Positions 54,749 to 63,235 of a stretch of DNA of 64,000 nt are shown here, one piece after another. The stretch is from positions 62,001-126,000 of the forward strand of contig JACRBN010000003.1 of NCBI GenBank assembly GCA_016213105.1. Reading direction: 5' to 3'. The notes beneath the pieces are model-generated. The model was given only the letters and a program-made list of their open reading frames with translations, made no database searches and had not been told where the DNA came from. The number at the start of each line of letters is the position of its first letter. The stretch's first letter is position 1. Both the position numbers and the translations under genes were made by a program. This DNA is from Chloroflexota bacterium (GTDB lineage Bacteria; Chloroflexota; Anaerolineae; Anaerolineales; Villigracilaceae).

Positions 54749-55426
54749 CTACTCCAACAAACGATGACGAATAGCGGCCAGGTCCTCTTGACTGGCCCCG
54801 CCCATGCGAAGATAGCTGTCCATATTCAATCCTTCCAGCGCGCCGAACAAGGCACCCCGCACGGAGGAATGCTCGCGGGCAAGAATCTCATCCCGTTCGG
54901 GATCGAGACTCAATGCATAATCTGCAATAATATCCTCCGAGGTAACACCGGCGAGCGCAAGCAACAGCAGGGCGATGATGCCTGTACGATCATGTCCACG
55001 GATACAGTGGAACAGGACGCCGCCCGGGCGGGCCTGTGCGATGGCGGAAATGGCGGCGGCATGCCGCTGCGGCCAGCGTCGAAGCGCATCCTGATAATAG
55101 AGCGGCGTACTCCAAAGTTCGGTGCTGGCCCACTGCTGCACAAATTCCTGGTCGGTCACGTCCTCTATTTCCACCTGAACCGTGACGAGATCAGGATAAG
55201 GCGGCGCAATGTTGAGTTCGTTTTCCACCAGGCCATGTGTGCGCAGCGTAATGATCGTGCGGATGCCGTATTCATACAGCGCGGACCAGCCCGCCGCCGT
55301 GAGCCTGGCAGGCGTATCCGAACGGACGATTGCTCCCCAACGAGTCACCCGTCCGTCACAGGTTTGCAGACCCCCGAGATCGCGAACGTTCGTACACCCC
55401 TCCCAGACAAGAATTCGCTCACGCAT
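54749..55426 (-). CDS. Tyrosine-protein phosphatase (HCxxGxDRTG type)
   Basis: A 225-residue phosphatase. The P-loop FHCIRGHDRTGIIALLLL holds the catalytic Cys and Arg, and CTNVRDLGGLQTCDG near the start is typical of the bacterial Y_phosphatase3 family (MptpB/IphP-like), which act on phosphotyrosine, other phosphoproteins or phosphoinositides. AAGGAG ten bases before the ATG at 55426 sets the start; a TTG two codons earlier (55432) is possible. No signal peptide. Confidence 0.9.
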   Translation of the reverse strand: MRERILVWEGCTNVRDLGGLQTCDGRVTRWGAIVRSDTPARLTAAGWSALYEYGIRTIITLRTHGLVENELNIAPPYPDLVTVQVEIEDVTDQEFVQQWASTELWSTPLYYQDALRRWPQRHAAAISAIAQARPGGVLFHCIRGHDRTGIIALLLLALAGVTSEDIIADYALSLDPERDEILAREHSSVRGALFGALEGLNMDSYLRMGGASQEDLAAIRHRLLE

Positions 55427-55492
55427 TGACAAACGTCTCCTTTATCACTTGGGATGCACGCAGAATTCCCAGCGTCCCGCCCAGCTGGAAGT

Positions 55493-56203
55493 TCAATAAA
55501 TGCACTTTTCCGCAGCATCGCGATAGATTAATTCTCTCTGGATTTCGCGCACATCCCCTTGGCGGCTAATGGCGACATCCACGATATAGGTCTGATGTTG
55601 TCCACAACCACACAAACCATACTCATACAAGTGTGCCAGGTACTCCTCCCCATTTATTTCCACGTGAGTATCTTCAAGCTGTTCAACGTAGTATTCATAG
55701 TCCCGGGAAAATTCCATGCCATATAGCGCTGTGTAGCCCGTTGTGGCCAGGGCGTAGCTCAATGCCTCGCTTTCCGTTCCGATTGGCGCAAAAATTGCCT
55801 TGAATTCAGGAAACGAGTCGATTAACTTATATTTTCCCTTGTATTCAATAACGTAAGATATTCCCCTCGGTATGAGACATCCACTTTGATACACGTATTG
55901 ATTCGTTGTGCCGCATTCCGCCATGGGGTACTTTGGATTCAATCCTCCCAACAAAGAGTCGGGTGTCATGACGGAGGTGCATCCGAAGAAGGGAGTTTTC
56001 CTTGGCGCAGGCCAACAGTAGCGAATGTCACCATCCTCCCCCTCAAGCAAAGGACAATCCAATGCGATCAGAATTTTGTCGTCGATGGTTAAGTCCGGTC
56101 TGGCATGATGGATGATTTTGTTCGGTGTGACAAATTCGGTGTGATCAATCGGTGTCGGCTGCGCCGTCTGTGTAAGAAAAAACCTTTTTGCAGACAAGTT
56201 CAT
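55493..56203 (-). CDS. Putative exported protein, possibly separated from its membrane anchor by a frameshift
   Basis: A 236-residue frame from the ATG at 56203 without recognised family. It is rich in Cys and Tyr (CGTTNQYVYQSGC, YEYGLCGCGQHQTY) and has a GLNPKYPMAECG segment, suggesting an extracytoplasmic domain. The ATG overlaps the stop of a 32-codon upstream frame (56200-56298) that has a good ribosome site and encodes a hydrophobic signal anchor. Either the two frames are a frameshifted single gene or they are coupled. The in-frame extension to 56398 does not look like protein. Confidence 0.6.
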   Translation of the reverse strand: MNLSAKRFFLTQTAQPTPIDHTEFVTPNKIIHHARPDLTIDDKILIALDCPLLEGEDGDIRYCWPAPRKTPFFGCTSVMTPDSLLGGLNPKYPMAECGTTNQYVYQSGCLIPRGISYVIEYKGKYKLIDSFPEFKAIFAPIGTESEALSYALATTGYTALYGMEFSRDYEYYVEQLEDTHVEINGEEYLAHLYEYGLCGCGQHQTYIVDVAISRQGDVREIQRELIYRDAAEKCIY

Positions 56204-56298
56204 GCGATAGAGAAATAACCCCTGAAAACGAATATACCCATCAATCCCAACGAAACCATGAATAGCAGTGTCAAAATGATGCGTTTTTTTGAAGTCAC
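56200..56298 (-). CDS. Short signal-anchor frame upstream of the 55493 gene
   Basis: 32 codons starting GTG at 56298, seven bases after AAGGA. They encode TSKKRIILTLLFMVSLGLMG and then FVFRGYFSIA, a charged start and one membrane helix. The frame ends in ATGA at the start of the next frame. It is the kind of N-terminus the downstream domain lacks, hence the suspicion of a frameshift. Confidence 0.5.
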   Translation of the reverse strand: MTSKKRIILTLLFMVSLGLMGIFVFRGYFSIA

Positions 56299-56428
56299 GG
56301 CAATTCCTTATGACGATGCAGCCCAATGATTTACGGCATCGACCCCGAGGGTGATCCTCCCGAGCGGGATCGCGGACCAGCCTTGCAGGTTGCGACACGA
56401 TGGGTTGGCAATGCTCCCTCGAAAATCC

Positions 56429-57229
56429 TTATAGGAAAAATAGTCCCAGCGCTATGACCACCCCCGCCGCGCCGCAGGCGAAGTTGACCCAGTCGTTGTC
56501 CAGCCAGTTCCAGCCGCGGATTTGATCCGTCGGCGTGCTGCAGGTGTGCAACGGGTGACGCTCCGTTTCCTTCTGGCAGGTGGGACAGTAGTAAATGGCC
56601 TGAGTCGTTGCGCCGAGCAGGGAGTCGAACAGCGAGCCAGCCAGGCCCGCGAAGGCGATCAGGAAAAAGTGAGAAGCGGAAAGTGACAAGTCGCCCGAGA
56701 GCAGCACGGCGGGCAAGGCGATCACGGCGGCGCCCAGGAGCGAGGCCAGCGTCCCCCATAACGAGACCGCGCCCGAGGTCCCCTTTTCAACGACTTTGCG
56801 CAGGTTGGTCAACAGGCGCGGGGAGGTGGGGTTGAGCACGCCCAATTCCGTGGCCCACGTGTCCGCGTTGACGGCGGCCAGGGCGGCGGCGAATCCGATC
56901 CACGGCCAGGCGGCCTCGGGGTAGAGTCCGTGCAGGGCGGCGAAGAGCGTGGCGATCCCGCCGTTGCCGAAGACCTGGCCCGCATCCCGCTCGTGGCCTT
57001 TCGAGAATTTTTCGTTCAGGTCCGCCTTGCGTTTTTTGAAGGCGCGGCTCAATGCGGACGAGGTGATGAAGAAGGTCAGTAGCAGCACAGCCCAGGACAG
57101 GCCGCCGACCCCGAAGATGACCGTGCCGACGACGGTTGCAGCGAGCGCCCCACTGCGGTTCAGGCTGTGGGCGCGATATGCCAGGTAGACGATGATAACG
57201 GCGAGTATGAAACCAGACACGATTTGCAT
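56429..57229 (-). CDS. DUF92 membrane protein (TIGR00297 family)
   Basis: A 266-residue membrane protein with six to seven segments. It has SGALAATVVGTVIFGVGG, FGNGGIATLFAAL, AVNADTWATELGVL and a final FAGLAGSLFDSLLGATTQ, the DUF92 pattern; plant relatives include a phytyl-phosphate kinase-like protein, and this family may belong to the CTP-dependent prenyl kinase group. A cytoplasmic CPTC...HTC knuckle near the C-terminus could bind zinc. ATG at 57229 is the first in the family's frame; the longer frame runs through the next gene. Confidence 0.85.
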   Translation of the reverse strand: MQIVSGFILAVIIVYLAYRAHSLNRSGALAATVVGTVIFGVGGLSWAVLLLTFFITSSALSRAFKKRKADLNEKFSKGHERDAGQVFGNGGIATLFAALHGLYPEAAWPWIGFAAALAAVNADTWATELGVLNPTSPRLLTNLRKVVEKGTSGAVSLWGTLASLLGAAVIALPAVLLSGDLSLSASHFFLIAFAGLAGSLFDSLLGATTQAIYYCPTCQKETERHPLHTCSTPTDQIRGWNWLDNDWVNFACGAAGVVIALGLFFL

Positions 57230-57246
57230 TGAACCGACCTTCGACC

Positions 57247-58149
57247 TCAATTCGAAATGATGAACAGCACGGCGATCAAAAATGCCAGGCTCGAGAGCGC
57301 GCCCGAGATCCAGACCACGAAGGCCAGCGGACGCTGCTTCTCCCAACGATAGAACGAGAGTCCCGCCAGCCAGCCGCTGACGCCCAATAGGGCGCTGGCC
57401 AGCGGCAAAAGGATCAATTGCGTGGACGGCACCGTCTCTGCCACTCCGCTGACGGCATTGACCTCCAGCGCCACCTGCGGCAGGGTTGGGATCAGCAGGC
57501 TGACCCACACCAGCAGTCCCAGGTTGAGGAACAGCGCGCTCAGCCACAGGTAACGCGCCAGCGGGCTGTCCCAGGCGCGGGCCATGATGAAGGTCGGGTA
57601 GACCGAATGAGCCTCGGTGGGTGAGAGGCTGCCCAACTCCACCGAGCGGGCGAACTTGTGCATAAAGCCTTGGGCGTCCAGTGGGGAGATGGCGAACACG
57701 CGCCGCGAGGTGGCTACCAGCAGCAGGTTCTTCGACTCGGACGCGATGTACTCCACCAGGCCGATGTCGGGGTGGCGGCGCAGCCCGAGGATCGCGCCAG
57801 GCAGGGACGGGAACGGCAGGCCTAGCGGGCGGGTCAGATCGTCGGCGGGGCGCACCCACTCGATGTCCGAAAGCGGAATATCCTCCACCCGCAACCCCCA
57901 GCGGATGGCCAGGCTGTCGCGGCCCAGGCGGTAATCGGCGCGCGCCAGCGAGTAGGTGCGGTACACCAACAGCGGCAGCGGCACGAAGGTCACGATGGCC
58001 CCCAACAGGTAGGCCACGAAGAACGGACCGACGACTGCGCGCGACAGGCTGATGAAGGCGGCCGTGCTGAGCAGCGCCAGCAGGGCGACGAGCGTGAGGT
58101 GTACAACGATCCCGCGGCGGCGGGCGGGCGGATATGAATCGGGATTCAT
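57247..58149 (-). CDS. Membrane protein with bacterial PH domain
   Basis: A 300-residue protein. Two N-terminal membrane segments (about 15-60) lead into a PH-like domain with YRLGRDSLAIRWGLRVEDIPLSDI and LLLVATSRRVFAISP, resembling bPH (PF10882-type) domains. Two or three C-terminal membrane segments follow. The ATG overlaps the stop of the aminotransferase gene (ATGA). Function unknown. Confidence 0.78.
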   Translation of the reverse strand: MNPDSYPPARRRGIVVHLTLVALLALLSTAAFISLSRAVVGPFFVAYLLGAIVTFVPLPLLVYRTYSLARADYRLGRDSLAIRWGLRVEDIPLSDIEWVRPADDLTRPLGLPFPSLPGAILGLRRHPDIGLVEYIASESKNLLLVATSRRVFAISPLDAQGFMHKFARSVELGSLSPTEAHSVYPTFIMARAWDSPLARYLWLSALFLNLGLLVWVSLLIPTLPQVALEVNAVSGVAETVPSTQLILLPLASALLGVSGWLAGLSFYRWEKQRPLAFVVWISGALSSLAFLIAVLFIISN

Positions 58150-59309
58150 GCCTGGCTGACGACCTCGCGGATGGCCTGGCACACGGCTTCGACCTGTTCC
58201 TCGCTCATCACGCCGCTGAACGGCAGCGCCAGTCCGCGGCGACCCAGGTCTTCGGTCACAGGGAAGTCGCCCTCTCGCCAGCCGAAACGCTCGGCCATGT
58301 ATGGCTGCAAATGGATCGGCAGGAAGTACGGCCGCACGGGGATGCCCAGCGCGTCGAGTTTCTGCGCGATTCCGTCGCGATCCAGTTTGGCATCGAAGCG
58401 GATGACGTACACGAACCACGACATGCGCGTGGTGGACGGCTCGACGAACGGCACCTCCACCCCTGGGATTTCCGCCAGCCTGGATTCATACCAGGCCGCC
58501 ACCCGCTCCCGTTTCGAAAGCAGTTCCTCCAGCCTCGACATCTGCACGCGCCCCAGCGCCGCCGACATCTCGTCGATGCGGTAGTTGTAGCCGAGGTGCG
58601 TGTGCTGGAGCCAGGTGTCGCCGGGCGCGCGCCCCTGGTTGCGCAGGGCGCGCATGTACTGGGCGGCTTTTTCGTCATCGGTGATGATGACTCCGCCCTC
58701 GCCCGTGGTGATGACCTTGTTCGGGTAAAAGGCGAAGACGCCGAAATCGCCCAGCGTGCCCGCCTGCCTGCCTTTGTACGTCGCGCCGAGCGCCTCACAG
58801 GAATCCTCGATGACGGCCAGGCCATGCTGTTTGGCAATCGCGTTGATCGCATCCATGTCGGCGGGCTGGCCGAACACGTCCACGGGCAGAATTGCCCGTA
58901 GGGACGCAGAATTCTGCGTCCCTACACGGGGCAGATAATTTTCGATGTTATTGGCCGCATCCGCAACCAGGAAGGGATCGATGTTGCCCGTCTTCGCGTC
59001 GATGTCCACGAAGATGGGAATCGCGTTCTCGAACAGCAGCACATTCGACGAGGCCACGAACGAGAACGGCGTGGTGATGACCAGGTCGCCTGCGCCGATG
59101 CCCGTCGCGCGGACGCACAGATGCAGTCCCGCCGTGCCCGAATTGACGGCCACCGCGTGCTTCGCGCCCGTCAGGTCACAGAAGGCCTGCTCGAACGCGG
59201 GTGTATGCCGCCCCATGCTCAGATAGGGCGTATGGAGGACATCCAGAACAGCCTGACGATCTGCATCGGTCAGGTCGGGGGAGGACATGGGAATGTTGTA
59301 TTTGGACAT
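58146..59309 (-). CDS. DegT/DnrJ/EryC1/StrS-family sugar aminotransferase with in-frame palindrome insert
   Basis: A 387-residue PLP-dependent aminotransferase acting on nucleotide keto-sugars for surface glycans. VAVNSGTAGLHLCVRA binds PLP phosphate, DSCEALGATYKGR is the pyridine-ring site, and FYPNKVITTGEGG carries the Schiff-base Lys198. Residues 129-137 (VGTQNSASL) come from a perfect palindrome at 58899-58924. They interrupt the loop before RAILPVDVFGQ, where relatives have only a few residues (for example TPRTRAILPV). The insert keeps the frame and the enzyme may still work. Confidence 0.92.
   Translation of the reverse strand: MSKYNIPMSSPDLTDADRQAVLDVLHTPYLSMGRHTPAFEQAFCDLTGAKHAVAVNSGTAGLHLCVRATGIGAGDLVITTPFSFVASSNVLLFENAIPIFVDIDAKTGNIDPFLVADAANNIENYLPRVGTQNSASLRAILPVDVFGQPADMDAINAIAKQHGLAVIEDSCEALGATYKGRQAGTLGDFGVFAFYPNKVITTGEGGVIITDDEKAAQYMRALRNQGRAPGDTWLQHTHLGYNYRIDEMSAALGRVQMSRLEELLSKRERVAAWYESRLAEIPGVEVPFVEPSTTRMSWFVYVIRFDAKLDRDGIAQKLDALGIPVRPYFLPIHLQPYMAERFGWREGDFPVTEDLGRRGLALPFSGVMSEEQVEAVCQAIREVVSQA
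58895..58930. repeat. REP-like palindrome inside the aminotransferase gene
   Basis: A 26-base perfect palindrome centred on GAATTC (58899-58924) lies within longer CCCGT/ACGGG arms (58895-58930). It translates to VGTQNSASL in the aminotransferase. The arms are of the GTAGGGACGCAG type seen in Chloroflexi intergenic repeats. Confidence 0.8.
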
Positions 59310-59364
59310 GAGCTGAAGTATAACGCTACTTCTTTGTTGAAAACATTGTCAGGTTCAGGTACCT

Positions 59365-59805
59365 TTACAGGTACATGGTTTTAATGAAGGCATTCCTGGG
59401 ATTGTCCCGGCTGACGATCAATGTCACTTTCTGCCCCGGCTTGAGTTGGGAGGTGAAGCGCTCCTTCATGATGGCGTTCGAACTCTGGCAGCGTTCCCCG
59501 TTGACCTCATAGGCGTACGCGACGTGGCCGCGGTCGCGGTAAAAGCCGACACTGACCACCGCGCCTTCGACTTCCACACCGTCTTCGAAGGTGGATCGAA
59601 TGAGCCGAATACGCCAGGTAACAATGATAGCCCCGACCACGGTCACTACGATGGAAGCATAGAAGAGGGGGGCCGCCAGCCCGCCGGGTTGGACGAAATT
59701 GAAAAACAGATAGAAGCCCCACATGACCAGGATGAAGGTGCCCGAAACGGCTGTCAGGTAATCAGTTTGAAAGATGCGCCAGAGGGTGGGTTTGTTATTT
59801 TCCAT
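59365..59805 (-). CDS. Membrane protein with a DUF3592-like domain
   Basis: A 146-residue protein with two membrane segments (about 18-60). A small beta domain (VEGAVVSVGFYRDRGHVAYAYEVNGE...KPGQKVTLIVSRDNPRNAFI) follows, typical of DUF3592-type proteins. AAGGAG eight bases before the ATG at 59805 sets the start. It overlaps the end of the ProRS-like gene by 11 bases. Confidence 0.75.
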   Translation of the reverse strand: MENNKPTLWRIFQTDYLTAVSGTFILVMWGFYLFFNFVQPGGLAAPLFYASIVVTVVGAIIVTWRIRLIRSTFEDGVEVEGAVVSVGFYRDRGHVAYAYEVNGERCQSSNAIMKERFTSQLKPGQKVTLIVSRDNPRNAFIKTMYL

Positions 59806-61003
59806 GCTGTGCTCCTTGTTTAATGATCTCTTCCATGATGTTTTCGAGCAGGACAAGCTGGTTTTCGCCACTTCTGCGCGGTTTGACCTCGACCTTGCCC
59901 TCTTTCAATCCACGCTCTCCCACCGTGACTCTCACGGGACAGCCGATCAAATCCGCGTCGTTGAATTTGACGCCGGCGCGCTCGTCGCGGTCATCGAACA
60001 GAACTGTGATCCCCGCGGCTTGCAGCGCCGCGTAGATTTCCTCGGCTTTGGCGCGCGTGTCCAATTCTTTGCCGGGTACCTGCATGAGATAGACCTGAAA
60101 CGGCGCGGCAGAGGGGGGCAGGGTCAGGCCCTTGTCGTCATGGTGAGTCTCGGCCAGGGCCAGCAGGATTTCCTTGAAGTGAAATTCGCTGCGGGCAGCC
60201 AAAATCTCGGCGCGCTGCAAGCTGAGCGGATTACCGCACTGCGGACAGGCCGTGCCTGCATCCGCCAGAACCAAGTCGGCGGCGACCTCGGGCGTGTAAT
60301 CCCGTCCGCAATTGGTGTGGAGTAAATGGTAGCCCGCCTCGTTGGCGCCCGCCACCAGGTTGGGCGACTGCGGGACGAGATCGTCCACCACGATGAGCGC
60401 GTCTGTCAAGCCGACGGGGGAGGCATATCCCGCCGCCGCGCCCGATTTGGCGACTTCCTCGGACGTGGCCAGGCGTACCTCGCCGACGACCTGCCTGAGC
60501 TTGGCCTCGCTGAGCGTCATGTCTCCGCGCACCACGACGAAGACGAACCTGCCGTCCGCGACGCGGGTGAACATCAACGCCTTGGCGGTCTTCTCTTTGG
60601 GGAGGTTCAGGAAATTGGCCAGCGCCTCGATGGTGGGACATTCGGGTGTGAGCACCTTCTCCAGCGGCAGCGGGGCTTCCTGCGAGAAGGGTGTCTTTTT
60701 GAACGGGGCAATGTCCCTGCGGGCGGTGAAATTGCAGGCGGGACAATTCACGATCTCGGCGCTGCCTGTGGAAAGGGGGAAGTAGGTTTCGTCAGGGTTC
60801 GAGAGCAGAGGGAGGGAAAGACGAAGGAGGAAAGATGTGTCGCTAGATCTTGCGCGTAGCCAATTTAGGACTTGTTCGCCCAGTGGCAGGAGCTGATTTT
60901 CGCGCGTCAGGCAGCCCGCGCGCACCAGCCAGCCGAATCCCTGGGTGCGGGCGTTGTTGGGAAATTCACGTTGGGTTTGGATGGGGAGGTCGCGACAGCG
61001 CAT
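59795..61003 (-). CDS. Prolyl-tRNA synthetase-like protein lacking the synthetase core
   Basis: A 402-residue ProRS relative. The N-terminus (TQREFPNNARTQGFGWLVRAG...LPLGEQVL) matches the start of bacterial ProRS. Next comes the YbaK-like INS editing domain (about residues 95-250, with PTIEALANFLNLPKEKTAKA and MTLSEAKLRQVVGEVRLAT). The C-terminal HHDDKGLTLPPSAAPFQVYL plus DDRDERAGVKFNDADLIGCPVRV is the anticodon-binding part. Class II motif 2 and the GIGVSR of motif 3 are missing, so it probably cannot charge tRNA. A tRNA-editing role is inferred. Normal ProRS has about 570 residues. Confidence 0.82.
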   Translation of the reverse strand: MRCRDLPIQTQREFPNNARTQGFGWLVRAGCLTRENQLLPLGEQVLNWLRARSSDTSFLLRLSLPLLSNPDETYFPLSTGSAEIVNCPACNFTARRDIAPFKKTPFSQEAPLPLEKVLTPECPTIEALANFLNLPKEKTAKALMFTRVADGRFVFVVVRGDMTLSEAKLRQVVGEVRLATSEEVAKSGAAAGYASPVGLTDALIVVDDLVPQSPNLVAGANEAGYHLLHTNCGRDYTPEVAADLVLADAGTACPQCGNPLSLQRAEILAARSEFHFKEILLALAETHHDDKGLTLPPSAAPFQVYLMQVPGKELDTRAKAEEIYAALQAAGITVLFDDRDERAGVKFNDADLIGCPVRVTVGERGLKEGKVEVKPRRSGENQLVLLENIMEEIIKQGAQHGK

Positions 61004-61012
61004 GTTGGCCTT

Positions 61013-61041
61013 AAAAGAGCCCCTCTCGTGCGGGAGAGGGG
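61013..61041 (-). terminator. Terminator after the bactofilin gene
   Basis: CCCCTCTC (61020-61027) pairs with GAGAGGGG (61034-61041). On the minus strand it is followed by CTCTTTT. It separates bactofilin from the ProRS-like gene. Confidence 0.7.
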
Positions 61042-61049
61042 GAAGTGGA

Positions 61050-61583
61050 TTACTTCTTTTTCTTGATGAACGTCGCCGCCGTGGCGGACGTTTCTGCGAC
61101 AGGTACGGGAACGGGCGTCTGTGGCGCGAGGACGGTTGCCTGGGTGGCGGATTCGGCCTGGGCGGCCTCCGAAGGCGTGGACTCGGGGGCAGGCCCCAGA
61201 TCCAGTTCGACGGTCTCCTCCATGCGGATTTGCCCGCGCAGGAAGGCGCCTTCCTCCGTCACGAAGGCGGTGGTCACCACGTCGCCCCACACACGGCCCG
61301 TGGCGCGGATTTCCAGCTTTTGGGTGGTGATATTCCCGCGCACCGCGCCCGCCACGATGACGGTATTGGCGCGCACGTTCTGGCAGGTGACGCGGCCTGT
61401 CTCGCCGATGACGAGCATGCCGCGCAGGGCGATCTCACCCTCGAAGGCGCCCTCGATGCGGACGCCGCCGCTGCCGTTGATGGAGCCGTGCCAGACGATG
61501 CCTGGCCCGAGCACGGAGGTGATTCGTTCGACAGCCTGGATCGGCTGGGTGGTTTCGGTGGGGGTGGTGTTGCGCTTGAACAT
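61050..61583 (-). CDS. Bactofilin (polymer-forming cytoskeletal protein)
   Basis: A 177-residue bactofilin. The central right-handed beta-helix repeat is clear (GIVWHGSINGSGGVRIEGAFEGEIALRG..., VRANTVIVAGAVRGNITTQKLEIRATGRVWGDV). The long C-terminal tail is rich in Ala, Pro, Thr and Gln, ending in FIKKKK. Bactofilins polymerise at the membrane and scaffold cell shape or wall enzymes. Confidence 0.93.
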   Translation of the reverse strand: MFKRNTTPTETTQPIQAVERITSVLGPGIVWHGSINGSGGVRIEGAFEGEIALRGMLVIGETGRVTCQNVRANTVIVAGAVRGNITTQKLEIRATGRVWGDVVTTAFVTEEGAFLRGQIRMEETVELDLGPAPESTPSEAAQAESATQATVLAPQTPVPVPVAETSATAATFIKKKK

Positions 61584-61652
61584 ATCGGCCTAATTTTACC
61601 GTAGAAACCGCCCGACGAGGAATTCGGCCCCCAACGCGGCAAAACGCTTCCC

Positions 61653-61705
61653 GGAGTCCAGAAGTTCTACTTCTGGAACGTCCGCAAGTAGAACTTGCGG
61701 ACTCC
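61653..61705. repeat. REP-like double palindrome
   Basis: CCAGAAGTTCTACTTCTGG and GTCCGCAAGT-3 nt-ACTTGCGGAC lie in tandem, enclosed by GGAGTCC and GGACTCC. Same plan as 23348-23398 with different core sequence. Located between bactofilin and fabI. Confidence 0.75.
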
Positions 61706-61748
61706 CAACAAAAAAGGCGGACTCGCAGGCCCGCCCTCTGAACACTAC

Positions 61749-62549
61749 TCACTGATTACTGATTTCTTCCTTTCCCGACATCTGCACACCAATGGTGTTG
61801 AAACCAGAATCCACGTACAAAATCTCACCTGTGATGTGCCTGGAAAGATCGGATGCCAAAAAGACGGCCGAATTGCCCACATCCTCGATGGTGACGTTTT
61901 CACGCATGGGGGACATGTCCGCGAAGTGCTTGTACATGTCGCGGAAGCCGCCCACGCCCGCCGCCGCCAGGGTGCGGATCGGTCCCGCCGAGATGGCGTT
62001 GACGCGCATCTTCTGCGGGCCGAGGTCATAGGCCAGGTAGCGCGTGGACGATTCCAGCGCGGCCTTGGCGACGCCCATCACGTTGTAATGCGGCGCAACC
62101 TTGACCGAGCCGTAATAGGTCATGCACATCAGGGATGCGCCCGGGTTCAGATAAGGCAGGAAGGCATTGGCCAGCGCCACGAACGAAAACACGCTGATGT
62201 CCATGGCGGTTTTGAAGCCCTCGCGGCTGGTTTGGTAATACGGCTTGCTCAACTCGTCGCGGCCTGCATAGGCAATTGAATGTACCAGCACATCGATCTT
62301 GCCAAAATGCGCCGCAGCCTTCTCGGCCACCGTGGCGATCTGCTCATCGTCGGTCACGTCGCATTCCTCGACCCATTTGCAGTCCACCTGCTCGGCCAGC
62401 GGTTTGACGCGGCGCGCCAGCATCTCGCCCGCGTAGCTGATGCCCAGGTTCGCGCCCTCGCGCCTGAAGGCCTGCGTGATGCCCCAGGCAATCGAGCGTT
62501 CGTTGGCGAGCCCAAAAATTAAAGCGTTCTTTCCTTCCAGTAAACCCAT
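61749..62549 (-). CDS. fabI: Enoyl-[acyl-carrier-protein] reductase (NADH)
   Basis: A 266-residue FabI, the last step of each fatty-acid elongation cycle. IFGLANERSIAWGITQAFRREGA is the NAD-binding signature of the family. The active-site Tyr145/Tyr155 and Lys162 (TYYGSVKVAPHYNVMGVAKAAL) keep the FabI-specific Y-X6-K spacing. GGAGGAGCT before the ATG at 62549 sets the start. The frame upstream to 62708 runs through the palindromic repeat and is not coding. Confidence 0.97.
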   Translation of the reverse strand: MGLLEGKNALIFGLANERSIAWGITQAFRREGANLGISYAGEMLARRVKPLAEQVDCKWVEECDVTDDEQIATVAEKAAAHFGKIDVLVHSIAYAGRDELSKPYYQTSREGFKTAMDISVFSFVALANAFLPYLNPGASLMCMTYYGSVKVAPHYNVMGVAKAALESSTRYLAYDLGPQKMRVNAISAGPIRTLAAAGVGGFRDMYKHFADMSPMRENVTIEDVGNSAVFLASDLSRHITGEILYVDSGFNTIGVQMSGKEEISNQ

Positions 62550-62567
62550 AGCTCCTCCGTTGGTTGC

Positions 62568-62656
62568 CGTCATTGCGAGAAGGCCGAAGGCCGACGAAGC
62601 AATCTCATTATTATTGTTACCTTGAGATTGCTTCGGGCTTCGCCCTCGCAATGACG
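62568..62656. repeat. Chloroflexi-type palindromic repeat upstream of fabI
   Basis: Outer arms CGTCATTGCGAG (62568-62579) and CTCGCAATGACG (62645-62656), and inner arms CGAAGCAATCTCA and TGAGATTGCTTCG (62595-62635). This is the most regular of three related copies in the window. It fills the space between the glycosylase stop and the fabI start. Confidence 0.88.
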
Positions 62657-62659
62657 GTA

Positions 62660-63235
62660 TCAAATCTTCCAGCCTTTGACTAGGAAACGCCACGGCTTCG
62701 ACAGCCACGGCTCTGGCGTATTATTTAAACCCACTCTCGGCCTAATCGTCACGGCCGAATCTGGGACGTCCACCCCCGCTTCGATCCACAAGCCCGAGCC
62801 TGCCTCCGTTAAATCGACCGTGTTCAGCGCCTTGTCGATGCCAAGCGCCTGGCAGAGCTTGCCTGGCCCGAAGGTGTCACGTCCGCCCCTGCGCGCGGAC
62901 ATGATCTCCACACCCTCGACGGGCCAGATGGCGCGGATCAGCACCGCGGCGGGGAAGCCCCCGCGCTCGGTGACGGCGTTCAGCATCCAATGGTTGCCGT
63001 AGGTGAAATACACGTAGGCGTGTCCAGGCGGACCGTACATGGGCGCGGTGCGCGGCGTGAGTCCTGCCCTGGCGTGACAGGCCAGATCCTCCTCGCCGAT
63101 GTACCCCTCCGTTTCGGTAATGAGGCCGACGAGCTGCTGCCCATCCAAAATCCGCACCAGCCGCGCGCCGATCAATTCACGGGCGACGGTCAGGGTGGGG
63201 CGGTTGTAAAAGTTATGAGGAAGTAGCTTTGACAT
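62660..63235 (-). CDS. DNA-3-methyladenine glycosylase (AAG/MPG family)
   Basis: A 191-residue glycosylase excising alkylated purines such as 3-methyladenine. It has FYNRPTLTVARELIGARLVR, ITETEGYIGEEDLACHARAGLTPRT, MYGPPGHAYVYFTYGNHWMLN, which holds the intercalating Tyr region, and GPGKLCQALGID. Length is normal. The ATG at 63235 overlaps the end of the preceding membrane protein gene by 23 bases; no good ribosome site is seen. Confidence 0.93.
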   Translation of the reverse strand: MSKLLPHNFYNRPTLTVARELIGARLVRILDGQQLVGLITETEGYIGEEDLACHARAGLTPRTAPMYGPPGHAYVYFTYGNHWMLNAVTERGGFPAAVLIRAIWPVEGVEIMSARRGGRDTFGPGKLCQALGIDKALNTVDLTEAGSGLWIEAGVDVPDSAVTIRPRVGLNNTPEPWLSKPWRFLVKGWKI

